The notes beneath the pieces were generated by a model. It worked only from the letters and a program-made list of their open reading frames with translations, searched no databases and was not told where the DNA came from. This document shows, piece after piece, positions 1-9,605 of a DNA stretch of 64,000 nucleotides. The stretch comes from Dacryopinax spathularia. Lineage: Eukaryota > Basidiomycota > Dacrymycetes > Dacrymycetales > Dacrymycetaceae. The stretch is taken from assembly GCA_037974965.1 (NCBI GenBank), contig JBBPFI010000009.1, forward strand, positions 558,001-622,000, in the 5' to 3' direction. Position 1 is the stretch's first letter. Every line of letters starts with the position of its first letter. The translations under genes were made by a program, and so were the position numbers.

Positions 1-2750
1 GTCGGTGCGGCCCTTCCCAAAGGAAGCAGCCAATCGGAGCACAACCCCCGGGGAACTCACGTTCAGTGATGTATGGGGGCCTGCCCGCAAGCCTGCCTTG
101 GGTGGCGCCAACTACTATATCTCCTTCACGGATGACGCTACTCGACGGTGCTCAGTCCTCTTCATGAGGGAGAAAGGACAAGCAGCCCAGCGCATCCAGA
201 CATACCTCACGTGGATTGAGCGCAAGCAAGGGAAACGTCCCAAGACGCTACACTGCGACAATGGCAAAGAGTACATCAACAAGACCGTCAAAGATTGGCT
301 TGAGGGGCATGGCATTGAGCTCCAGACCACGGCACCCTACTCCCCACCCCAGAACGGCATAGCAGAACGGTTCAACCGCACGCTAATTGAAGTTGCACGA
401 GCAATGCTTATTGCGAAGAAACTTCCAACAGCCCTATGGGCCGATGCAGTCCAGTATGCAGCATACATACGGAACAGGAGTCCAACGCGGGCCCTGCAAG
501 GCATGACCCCACATGAGGCATGGACCGGCAATAAGGCAGACGTGGGCCACCTACGAGAGTTTGGGAGTGATGTATGGATCCTCCAACAGGGAGAGTCCCG
601 CTCCAAACTTGCGCCCAAAACACGTCTTCACGTGTTTGTTGGCTTCGAGGATGGACCCAAAGCCGTCAAGTACTATGATCGGCAGACCAAGCAGATCAAG
701 ACATCACGCAACTACATCTTCGCGGACAGCCCAACCCCAGCACCTCTGGCTGAACCAGCTGCTGAGGGTACAACAACGCAGACCTTGCCGCTCGAGGGGG
801 AGACAGGGGGAGCTATGCAACCAAAGCGGCCTGAAGGCCTAGTCCTGCCAAGCAGAGACATTCCAACAGAGCCCGAGCTGCAATCTCCGCTCACTCCGGT
901 ACCCTCCAGCGAGAACACCCCCGCACCTTCACCAGAGCCTACCGGTCGACCAGCTAGATCCACTCGACGTGAAGTGGACTACCGTGCCCTTGCTGGCTAC
1001 CGTCCCCACCAGGATCAGAGCAACAGCGCAGTAGACGAATCTGTCACTGCTGACTACTGCTTCTTGATGACGGAGGATGATGTGCCAAGCACCATAGAAG
1101 AGGCAAAGGCGACGGCAGAGTGGCCTGAGTGGAAGAAGGCTATTGACAAGGAGATGAGCCAACTGGAGACAAAAGGCACGTGGACCATGGCTGAGCTACT
1201 GCCAGACCGGAAGGCCATTGGATGCCGATGGGTGTTTGCCCGCAAGTATGACGAGAACGGCAAAGTGGTCAAGCACAAGGGACGCCTTGTAGCCCAAGGC
1301 TTCTCGCAGAAACCTGGCGTTGACTACACCCACACCTACTTGCCAGTTGTCAGACTTGACTCCCTCCGCACACTCATCGCGCTAGCCACGCAACAGAAGA
1401 TGCACCTGGGGCAGATGGATGTCACCGGTGCATACCTGAATGGTGAGCTGGATGAGGAGATCTACAAGCGCCAAGCACCTGGCTTTGACGACGGTACCAG
1501 CCGTGTCTACCTCCTCAAGAAGGGCCTCTACGGCCTCAAGCAAGCCGGACGCCTCTGGAACAAGAAGCTTCATGAGGCTGTCACTCAACTCGGCTTCCAA
1601 CGTTCCGACGTGGAGCCTTGTGTCTATATCAGGAGGATTGGCGACAGACTCGCCATCTTCACTGTCTGGGTGGACGACTTCCTCATTGCCACCAACGATA
1701 TCCGCAAGATGACAAGAGTCAAAGAAGCGTTGAAACAACAGTTTCACATGAAGGACCTTGGCTCGCCCCGATACCTGGTTGGGATCAAGATCTCCCGCCA
1801 ACCTGATGGCAGCACGGCGCTCTCCCAGAGTAGCTATATTGAGACCATCCTCAAGCGCACTCGGATGGAGGCCGCCAATCCTGTCTCCACGCCTCTAGAC
1901 CCCAATGTCAAACTTGAGAAGAATACCGGCAACCCCGTTGACCCAGCACAATATGCAACAGCTATTGGTTCTCTCATGTATGCCGCCATTGGCACTCGAC
2001 CCGACATTGCATACACGGTTCAGCTGTTGAGTCAGTTCACAGCCAGCCCGTCAACTATGCACTGGAAGGCGGTCAAGCATGTCATGCGGTACCTCTCCGG
2101 CACCCGTGATTATGCTCTTGTATATGGTGGACCCGGCGACTTCAGCACCACGTTCACTGCCTTCACAGATGCTGATTGGGGCTCTGACTGAGATGATCGC
2201 AAGTCCATTTCCGGCAATGTCTTCCTTCTTGCTGGCGGCGCCATCTCCTGGGCCTCCAAGAAACAAACTTTAACCGCTCTTTCAACCTGTGAAGCGGAGT
2301 TCACTGCTGCTAATCTCGCTATGCGACAGGTGGTGTGGCTTCGCCAACTTCTTTCCGACCTTGGCTTCCCGCAAGCCAAGCCTTCCATTCTTTACTGCGA
2401 CAATCAGGCCGCTATCACTCTCTCTCTGGATCAACAGTTCCATGCCCGGACCAAACATTTCGACATCCAGAACCACTTCCTCCGAGACAAGGTCGATGAC
2501 AAGACTGTTACTGTGGAATACTGTCCAACCTCCGAGATGGTTGCAGACATTCTAACCAAGGCACTCGGTAGGCAGAAGTTCAAAGGATTTGTTTTGGACT
2601 TGGGTTTATTGGCAGGCTGAGGGGGAGTGTTGGCATACAAAGTGGTAGAGAGGCGCACAACGTGCGCCTCCGGGGTACTGTACAGTACCTCGCTTACATA
2701 AGCGTAGGGACGCGTCAGTCGCGCAAATTCTGCAGCCTGTCCAATGCATC
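1..2750 (+). mobile_element. Ty1/copia LTR retrotransposon, 3' part
   Basis: This is the right-hand part of a copia-type retroelement running off the left edge of the window. In order it shows an integrase core (about 60-700), a Ser/Pro-rich linker, a reverse transcriptase with the family's V-D-D active-site box (about 1080-1850), and RNase H (about 2070-2610). Integrase before reverse transcriptase marks Ty1/copia rather than Ty3/gypsy. A purine-rich tract at 2621-2627 is followed by TGTTGG, the usual start of a copia 3' LTR. The visible part looks broken, with about one break. Most of the coding region is still open, so the insertion is probably fairly young. It lies directly upstream of a FunK1 fragment on the same strand and probably landed in or beside that gene. 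The gag end and 5' LTR are outside the window. Confidence 0.92.
2628..2750 (+). repeat. Start of copia 3' LTR
   Basis: The sequence after the purine tract begins TGTTGG, as copia LTRs do. It holds a short inverted repeat (GAGGCGCAC / GTGCGCCTC, about 2650-2669). FunK1 homology starts within about 150 bp, so the LTR is either very short or cut off. Its right border is not visible because the other LTR lies outside the window; 2750 is an estimate. Confidence 0.5.
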
Positions 2751-2769
2751 TTTGTCCGTGCCATTACCT

Positions 2770-3247
2770 CTACACTGAATCCATATACTGGATCGCCATC
2801 TACCTCTCGTATAGCAGGCTCGTATACGCAAAAGGCGATTCTACCCTCAGCGACCAGAACCTTGTGAAACAGTTCGCAACAGCTCGCCTCCAACGTCGTT
2901 ACGCACTCTTCGAATGGCGCACACGGAAGTACAAATTTCTCAACGCAAATGGTATCTTGGGCAGTATACATCAAGAGTTGGACAAGGCTATAGCCTCAGA
3001 AGCGGGCGATTATATTCAAGACATGCAGGTCGAGCTGAAGAAGGCATATTTCGCATACGAAGCGAAATTCGCCGGTCCCGATAGGATTCCCTCGAATGAG
3101 TCCTTTTACGGGGTCTATGACGTCTTCGAGGAGCAGCTCCTAAATCTGAGCAACCTGTTCAAGGGCAAAATATGCGAACCGATCGATGCGTACAACGATC
3201 GAATACTGCAGGCGACAGCAGCTATATGGTCTTCCCAAGGTGTCTGA
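2770..3247 (+). pseudogene. FunK1 fungal kinase fragment, last exon only
   Basis: The frame resembles the C-terminal exon of the FunK1 kinases further right, starting at a match to their LESVYWIAVYLLYSKLV segment and running to a stop at 3245-3247. Its tail (SNESFYGVYDVFEEQL and LFKGKICEPID) is closest to the copy at 15163-16157, which has SNEAFFGLHEVFENEL and LFKGKICESID. The exon carrying HRD and the DLE motif is absent upstream, where the copia element now lies. It therefore cannot make an active kinase. I read it as a remnant whose 5' part was displaced or lost at the insertion. It occupies the outermost left position of the mirror-image FunK1/SNO1 arrangement around RPN9. Confidence 0.7.
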
Positions 3248-3989
3248 CCGCCGAAAGGGCCACGCCACGCCAGGTTCGAGTGACACTTTCTGGAGCCCTC
3301 GTTCCCATCCGTTTACAATGTGCTATACTTGACCTGCTGCGTGTTAATGGATTATGTAACATTGTAACATGACCGCTGCAAGGACTCTGCATCGTCCAAA
3401 GCCAGCTCGAGTACGAATGGTACAGAGCTGGATAACTCACTTCCAGCTGGCTGAATGAGCTCAGCGCGTCACAAACAGACAGCCGAAGCTTAGAAGGGGA
3501 TTGATGCATACCTGCCAAATTCGATTAGCCATACATCGGGCGTCAATCAGCCAGATCCAAAGGACATAGCTCGGCCGAGATGACAGACAACGGCTAAAGC
3601 GGGGGTGAGGAAACGTGACTCCCTTGTACCCGCGTTTTGGTTGAATGACGCGTCGTCATCCGATATTGACTCTTTTGACTCTTTGGGTTGCCCTGCACTT
3701 CCTGCTGTCTGGTGCGCTCTGGCTTCGTTTCTATGCTCAATTGAAGTGCACCGGAGGGTCTGTGAGGTCAGTGATTGACCCAGTGTCCCGTGGCTCATTC
3801 TGCTCATTCCCCACTTACAGAACGGCTTCAGCCGGCACCCCGGTGGATCTCTTGGGAATCACCGTGCTGCGCTCAGTGCGCCAGCAAAGTTTCATCAAAA
3901 CTGTGGCTGCTGCTACGTGACCGCTACCTGAACTACATAGCCTCGAACAAAAGGCGAAGTCAATGCGATAGCCTTGCCGTGCTGAACCT
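3248..3989. other. Intergenic, nothing recognised
   Basis: Between the FunK1 fragment and the next FunK1 gene. Only short overlapping frames without family resemblance are present. No kinase N-lobe remnant could be recognised. Confidence 0.6.
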
Positions 3990-4976
3990 ATGACATCTAG
4001 CACATTCGAATGGTCCACGATCCCCCCTTCGTTTGCAACCGTGCTCTCCACATCGAGCGATCGTGCCCGCATCCACTATCGAACTTTGATGGAAGATGTC
4101 GGGCTACCATTGGACGAAGTAGCAAGCCTGGAGATAGCTTTCTCAGCGCTAGCTGACGTCGCGCACGGTTAGTAGTCTTTGGCCAGCCATACGAAGAAAT
4201 GCCGAGACATATCTTGTAGCTTGCAAGCTGCTGTGTCAAGCTGGATATAACCATCGCGATCTCTCCTGCAGGAACATAGTGGTCGAGGAGGACAATGGAG
4301 AAGGTCGACTGGGCGACCTCGAATTTGTGCGTTCGCATGAAGATGGCTCAATCGAGCACGACATACCCAAGGCAAGCGCTGTTCACCTCTCCCACGTACT
4401 TTGTCTATCTTACACAATTGGTAGAGAACGCGAGAGTTTATGGCACTCGAAGCGTTGGATCAGAGATACTGTTTCGGACAGGAAGGCGCCGATGTACCAA
4501 TGGGCGATCTTCCAGTCCGACACAACGCGGGTCACGACCTAGAGTCGATTCTCTGGATTGCCGTTTTCATGCTGTATAATTCGCTCGTCTTCGACATAGG
4601 AGATGGGCTGGCCTCCGAAGAGTTCCTCAAACGGCTGACTGATACACATGTTCATGAACGAGCGCGAATCCTCGATTATAGGCAACGAAGCATGATATTC
4701 GGTTCTCCGGGGCTTGCAAGTCTCCTGAAGAGGCATACCAAGAGCCGAGCCGCGGCGATGACATACAAGCAACTCGACATAATGGAACTTGCCCTCAAAC
4801 TGAAGTATAAGCAGTTTGACGCCAACCTCAGTGATGCCGACCACGGTGAAAGCCGTAATCATGAATTCCTTCCAGTGCACCACATCTTCGAGCGAACACT
4901 CCGGACCATGAGCGGCCTGTTCAAGGGCAAGATATTCATCTATATCGGTACAGGCAAATGGACGCCATCAGATTAG
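3990..4976 (+). CDS. Short FunK1-type protein kinase (catalytic half only)
   Basis: Three exons, 3990-4167, 4220-4371 and 4425-4976, give 293 residues. Exon 1 carries the helix RIHYRTLMEDVG. Exon 2 carries the catalytic loop HRDLSCRNI and the GDLEF motif, where DFG is replaced by D-L-E. Exon 3 carries the VRHNAGHDLESILWIAVF block and a C-tail ending LFKGKIFIYIG. The middle exon is exactly 152 nt, as in three other FunK1 genes here. The second intron opens with GC rather than GT (AAG|GCAAGC). The kinase N-lobe, with the lysine strand, is missing and the frame is closed just upstream of the ATG, so the gene begins mid-kinase. FunK1 is a fungal-specific kinase family of mostly unknown substrates. 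The protein may be a regulator, an inactive relic or the product of a missed longer gene. It is convergent with SNO1. Confidence 0.75.
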
Positions 4977-5291
4977 GAGAACAACGAGGGGTCGCAAGCG
5001 TCACAGAAGCTCTCGATGGGTGGGGAGAAACCACTGTACTGTCGTGATACCGAAGAGCTCCCCATAGAGGACTTGTATATCTAACCTGATACGTGGGCGA
5101 GACAATTCGCCAGAAATCTGTGGAGTTTCTTGGGGCTCGGAAACAGTGACCTGTGCGCGGAGCAGGCGTTGTCGTGTTGGTGTATACCGTTGAGGTGTGC
5201 AGACAGCGGCAGGAATGAAACGAATCCAATCTATGACATATAATATACAACAATATCCCCCTCCCATCAGTCTAAGGGTATCTCCATCCAT
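4977..5291. other. Convergent intergenic spacer
   Basis: Holds the 3' ends of the short FunK1 gene (+) and SNO1 (-). Nothing else recognised. Confidence 0.6.
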
Positions 5292-6179
5292 CTATTTGCT
5301 CTCCGGCAATCCCAACACACATCTCCTGACAAAGTACTCGTGCAGCCTCTCGTCCTTGGTCAGCTCCGGATGGAACGTAGTCACGAACTTCCGGCCTTGG
5401 CGGAGTGCGACGACAGTGTAGTCTTTCTCTCCCTTTGCGGCTTCTTCTTGTAGCTCGGAGGGGAGGCAGGATGTAGGGACGCGGGCGACGATCTCCGTCG
5501 GGATGGAGGAGGAGGATGGGGCGGTCGGCTCGACATGCTCGATTATCTGTGCCGATGTTAGCACCCCCACACGGCGAATGATACATAATGGGGAAATACA
5601 TACCGGTGCACGTATAAAGACACCAGCAAACGGCCTCTCCGGTTCCCTCAGCGCCGGGATATCCAGCATGACCTCAAACGACTCCAACTGTCCCTCTTAC
5701 ATCAGCTCACGTCCCGCCTCCAGCCCAGCAATCTGCGCACCTGCGTCCCATACCCATTCCTCCGCACCGTCACGCCCATCCCGCCAAACAGCTCCTGCCC
5801 ACCCTTCTTCAGCCCCGTCGCTTCCCTCGCCAGGAGGATACAGCCCGCACATGTCCCCCAGACGGGCTTTTCGGGGTCTTGGCAGTATGATTTCAGGAGG
5901 TCGAGCATCCCCGTCCTAGCTGCGACGGAGGCGATGGTTGTGCTCTCCCCACCCGGAATTATGAGGGCGGCGCATTGGGCTAGGTCTTGTGGTGTTCGAA
6001 CGAGAAGAGGGTGGACGGTGTGCCCTCGCAGCTTTAGGCGGGAGAGAATGGATTGATGTTCTACGAAGGCGCCTTGGAGCGCTACGTTGCACGTCTGAAT
6101 TAGTGCAGGTTCGTTCTGGGTGAGACGAGGGCATACCGAGCACGCCGATGACGAGAGGTTCCGGGGTATCACCGGACAT
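5292..6179 (-). CDS. SNO1: Pyridoxal 5'-phosphate synthase glutaminase subunit (SNO1/PdxT)
   Basis: Four exons, 6137-6179, 5741-6081, 5604-5687 and 5292-5546, encode 240 residues, close to the family length. The protein releases ammonia from glutamine for the PLP synthase SNZ1/PdxS in DXP-independent vitamin B6 synthesis in the cytosol. The start VIGVLALQGAF is diagnostic and is created across the first intron. The PGGESTT oxyanion loop is at 57-63, the nucleophile in WGTCAG is Cys92, and the FHPEL box supplies His215 and Glu217, completing the glutamine amidotransferase triad. A stretch after IIEHV (about 163-175) is Ser/Pro-rich and expanded compared with bacterial PdxT. The partner SNZ1 is not in the window. 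A decayed second copy lies at 8750-9250 in the opposite orientation. Confidence 0.95.
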
Positions 6180-6962
6180 CGCTACGTCTATGGCTGGAAT
6201 ATGGCCACTGGCCAACCAAGCCGATGAGGAGGCTGTCAGAAGAAGAGATGGGAGCAGCCGCCGACGTTGATAGTCTGTTCCGCGGGTCAACCGACCGTCG
6301 GCAACTTTTCGTCGGTCGTGCGCGCCGCAAAATACCGGTCCCTGGCGATGTCTCACATGAATGGCATGGCATGTCTATGACGAGTACATTGGGACAAAAA
6401 TGGTTTGCAAATACCTGTTTACCCACTTTACACCGAAAGCCTCCCAGTTGCATGCAACTGTGGTACTATGCAGCAAGCAACTCTGGTATCCCTCATAGTG
6501 CCCGGCTCTCCCTGCACTTCCCCTAATCTCCCCTAATCTCCCCTAATCTACCTGACACCTATTTGGGACGCAGCACTGATGGATAACTCATTTGTCACCC
6601 CAATTTTGACGTGCCCTATGACAAACCCAAGGGCTGAGCACAAAACTAAATTTTTGACGGTGAAACATAGGGCAAGAGAGGGCAGAAAACAATAATGGAA
6701 CTTGAGGGAAAATAGTGCACGACATAAGGAGAATTGATGCATATGCGAGCATATCCGCGCAGCTCAGGGTAAGTGCGGGCTGATGCGGGTTGATGCGGGC
6801 AAGTCAGTGGAAATCAATTTCGATTTTGCGGAAACTGAATTATGTCCCATCCTACTCGTCATACATGTCAAATACTAAGTACTGTTGGCATGAACAGCAA
6901 GCGTACAATCAATGAGGCTAGAAATGCACATTGTTGTCTACCAACTACCGGTACAGCGTGTA
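6180..6962. other. Intergenic, SNO1 promoter side and RPN9 3' side
   Basis: No gene recognised. It is locally AT-rich around 6590-6720, and contains the 10-bp tandem repeat listed separately and a few copies of TGATGCGGG near 6780-6800. Confidence 0.6.
6519..6550. repeat. Three tandem 10-bp units, telomere-like
   Basis: Three direct copies of CCCTAATCTC in a row. The complementary strand reads TTAGGGG once per unit, so the array resembles a degenerate interstitial telomeric repeat or a cluster of TTAGGG-factor sites. It lies about 340 bp upstream of the SNO1 start. Confidence 0.8.
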
Positions 6963-8350
6963 CTAGACAGTAACACCCGCAAACAATTCTTGACTGGCAA
7001 CAAAGTGCTCCACCTTGCCGAGCCGGTCGGTCCAGTCCCGCAACCGACCAGCTAGCTGGTCGATCTGCTCCCTGCCCAGGACGCGCGGCTGCACCCAGGA
7101 GATATGTGCTTGCTCGGAGACTTGGTCCAGTGTACCACGGATGAGCTTCAGGCTGCGAGGTAAGGTCAATAAGCTGTCCTAAGCCAGAGTGAGGAAGCCG
7201 AACGCACCTGAGCGCCTTCATTACAAGATGCTCGACCTCATCCTGCGGCAACCGTGTCTCCTCCGCAATCGTCTGAAAGCTAATCGGCCGCTCCTTGTCC
7301 TTCCTCCCCTTCCTCTGGAACACAGTCTCGATCAACGCCATCAGGCAGATCTTTTGTCTTAGGAACTGGTGGTTCATCGCTAGTATAGGTTCCCGGCCGA
7401 ACTGGGTCGCGAGGACTTCGAACTTGCCGATGTTGCCGCTGTTGAACACGAAGAGCAGGTCTCGTAGCCATTCGTGTTGCGACCCAGTTAGAGAGTCAAG
7501 GATAGGGTGCATGAGGAGCTCGCCGAAGTTGTAGATCGTATCGCCAAGCAGGGCGGCGATGGCGAGGTCGTGTGCTCGGGCAAGGCGTTCTTCGGGGGAA
7601 AGGTCGATATCGGGGTTGATGCAGGCAAGGTAGAGGAGGGAGTTTTTGTAGTAGGGTCCGTACTCGGCTTTTGCCTGAGCGCAATGGGATCAGGTCAGGA
7701 CATCAGGAGGAGCATGAAGATGGCTGACTTTGTAGTAATCGGCAGCGACACGATAGAATGCAGCATTCACACCACCTTCCACACTGTCCAACGAGTCCAG
7801 CACCTCCTCGCATTTGTCCACATCGGCCTTCGTACCCTCCAGATCCCCGAACAGCAGCTTCACCTGCGCAAGCGTAGACAACAGAAGTATATGCGCTTCA
7901 GGTGAAGTCTCGATGTTGATCCGGGCAAGGAGGGAGGTAAGCAGGCCAAGCGTCCGTTGCGGGTCTAATGGCTATTATCAGCAAGTCGGTCATGGTATGA
8001 TTCGTTCATCTCGCTCACCCTCTATTTGACGGCATACTTTCACACCCATCTCAGCCAGCCGGAGCTGGTTGATCTTCCCCTCGAAGTCTCGCACGAACCG
8101 GTTGAACAGATCCACCTGGTATGGCCTGGAGTCTGGATGTGACAGGAACTCGTTCACCGCGAGCGTTAGCTGATGCCATCGCCTACACAACACGATTAGC
8201 AAGCAAAGAAAGTACAAGCTATGAGGAGACATACTTTTGGTCGTATAGTGTCCGGAAGCGCTGGAAGTACGGGTGAAGGGATGGCGGGGAGTTATTCAGC
8301 GCATCCTCTAAGTACACATCCACTCGGTGTTCGACGTCCATAGCTGACAT
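6963..8350 (-). CDS. RPN9: 26S proteasome lid subunit Rpn9 (PSMD13)
   Basis: Five exons, 8235-8350, 8019-8182, 7729-7964, 7208-7674 and 6963-7152, give 390 residues, matching the usual 390 or so of Rpn9. Rpn9 is a PCI-domain scaffold of the regulatory-particle lid. The N-terminal two thirds are helical repeats (RWHQLTLAVNEFL, LLFGDLEGTKADVDKCEEVL). The C-terminal PCI domain includes ARAHDLAIAALLGDTIYNFG, FQTIAEETRLPQDEVEHL and a winged-helix end leading to SWVQPRVL. Two in-frame ATGs three codons apart are possible; the upstream one, giving MSAMDVEH, was chosen. The intron after exon 3 uses a weak GTCAGC donor. This single conserved gene sits at the centre of the mirror-image FunK1/SNO1 arrangement. 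Confidence 0.95.
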
Positions 8351-8749
8351 CGCGAATGATATGCGTAGAAGAGGTTGTAGAAGAGGTTGGCAGAGGGTAT
8401 TGAGAGGATGTATGCGCTGATGGAATGCACGAACGCGGTTGGGCAGTGGGACGCGTAACTACACCAAAGAAGCAGGGTGGCGCCTCAGATGCTTGGTGGC
8501 TGTGTTTCTGTTTCTGGGCGCTTCGCAGGAGGGAGGGTTCGTTGTTCTCCTTCCGCGGCACCATGCAGCGCCGTCGGAGTTGGTGTCTTGCTCTTTGACT
8601 CGTTGCACGCTATTGGTATCGTATGCGCGTCCTAGTACAGTAACATGTGTCTGAGCTTGACTCAAAGCTGCTTCTGCGCCTTATCATGACCCCGGCTTCT
8701 CCGTCATCCCCACTGCTGGCGTCTACCTGGAAACTCCTGATTATTCATC
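8351..8749. other. Intergenic, RPN9 upstream region
   Basis: Probable RPN9 promoter side. A GGTGGC core occurs near 8476, but the full proteasome-associated control element is not matched. No gene recognised. Confidence 0.5.
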
Positions 8750-9250
8750 TGACCTTTGGAAGACCACAGGGCTAGGCTTATGTCCTCTTTCCGAGGCCGC
8801 GTACACCTCGAAATTCGCCTTGGTTCAGTTGCCTCATAGCAACTCATGTCTGGGATATGAGTTGGTTTACGAGGGAATGTTAGAGTGGTTTGGGTTCATG
8901 GTGGATATCCCGGCGCTGAGCCAACTGGAGAGACGGTTTGCTGGCGTCCTTACACGACTCGAGCTCCTGCGCGACGGCCCGTGTCGTATGTCATCCTTCT
9001 GGACCTCCGCAATACCCAGCGACGTCGGCGCAGATGATCGAGCACGTCGAGCTCACCGCTCCATCCTCCTCGTCCTTCCCAACTGAGGGCGCTGCTCGCG
9101 TGCCACTATACGCCTCCTTCCGAGCTACAGGAAGATCGATCCACGGGAGAGACAGGACAGGAAGTTCGTCGTTGCTGAAGGACGAGAGGCCTATATGGGT
9201 GCTTTGTGCGGAGACGTGTACTGGGATTGTCGGAGGCCAAATGCAAGGGA
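8750..9250 (+). pseudogene. Decayed second copy of SNO1, C-terminal half
   Basis: From 8881 the sequence parallels SNO1 exon 3, its third intron and exon 4. Shared segments include VDIPALSQLERRFAGVL (SNO1: LDIPALREPERPFAGVF), MIEHVELTAPSSSS (SNO1: IIEHVEPTAPSSSS) and KDERP near the end. Weaker similarity reaches back to about 8750, where a TGG...GGGCT stretch corresponds to the WGTCAG region but has no cysteine. The segment that should carry the FHPEL box is largely deleted, and the aligned parts fall in different frames. No functional amidotransferase could be made. The copy is inverted relative to SNO1 and, like SNO1, faces a FunK1 gene tail to tail, which supports one shared duplication event. 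Confidence 0.85.
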
Positions 9251-9605
9251 CAGGTACTCGCTTTGGCCTATTGGGATGGGAGACTGATGTAGTAGATCAG
9301 GTGTCTCTATCTGAGCACACGTTACCGTACATCGCACCTCGTGCTCGACTTGTTAATCATTCCGCTTTTGAAAGTCTTTCCGCCTAAATACAGTATCATG
9401 GTCTTCAGGTCGTTCCTTCACAGCAGGAATCTGTGACGAGCAAGACAGCCATTTGAACGCGCACGGTTCCCTGTCCAAGACGAGGTTAGGGGAGCGATCT
9501 CTGGGTCCCTCCCCCGCCCTGCACTTGCGTTCCGGGAATATACGATCGTTAGGGTATCAAGATGTTACGTATACATGCAAGATTGGTATGTATAGCCACG
9601 TCACG
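9251..9605. other. Convergent spacer between SNO1 relic and FunK1
   Basis: Nothing recognised. It does not visibly match the equivalent spacer at 4977-5291. Confidence 0.5.

Noticed and set aside
1-2750. Ty3/gypsy or LINE origin for the left-edge element
   Set aside because: Integrase precedes reverse transcriptase and a copia-style purine tract with TGTTGG follows.
3645-3920. Possible small secreted protein with a hydrophobic start
   Set aside because: The hydrophobic stretch ends without a mature domain, and overlapping frames look equally plausible; nothing conserved.
5292-6179. A divergent SNO1-SNZ1 pair as in yeast
   Set aside because: No PdxS/SNZ-like barrel sequence was seen on either side of SNO1 within the window.
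8470-8485. Proteasome-associated control element upstream of RPN9
   Set aside because: Only the GGTGGC core is present; the A-rich remainder of the element is missing.
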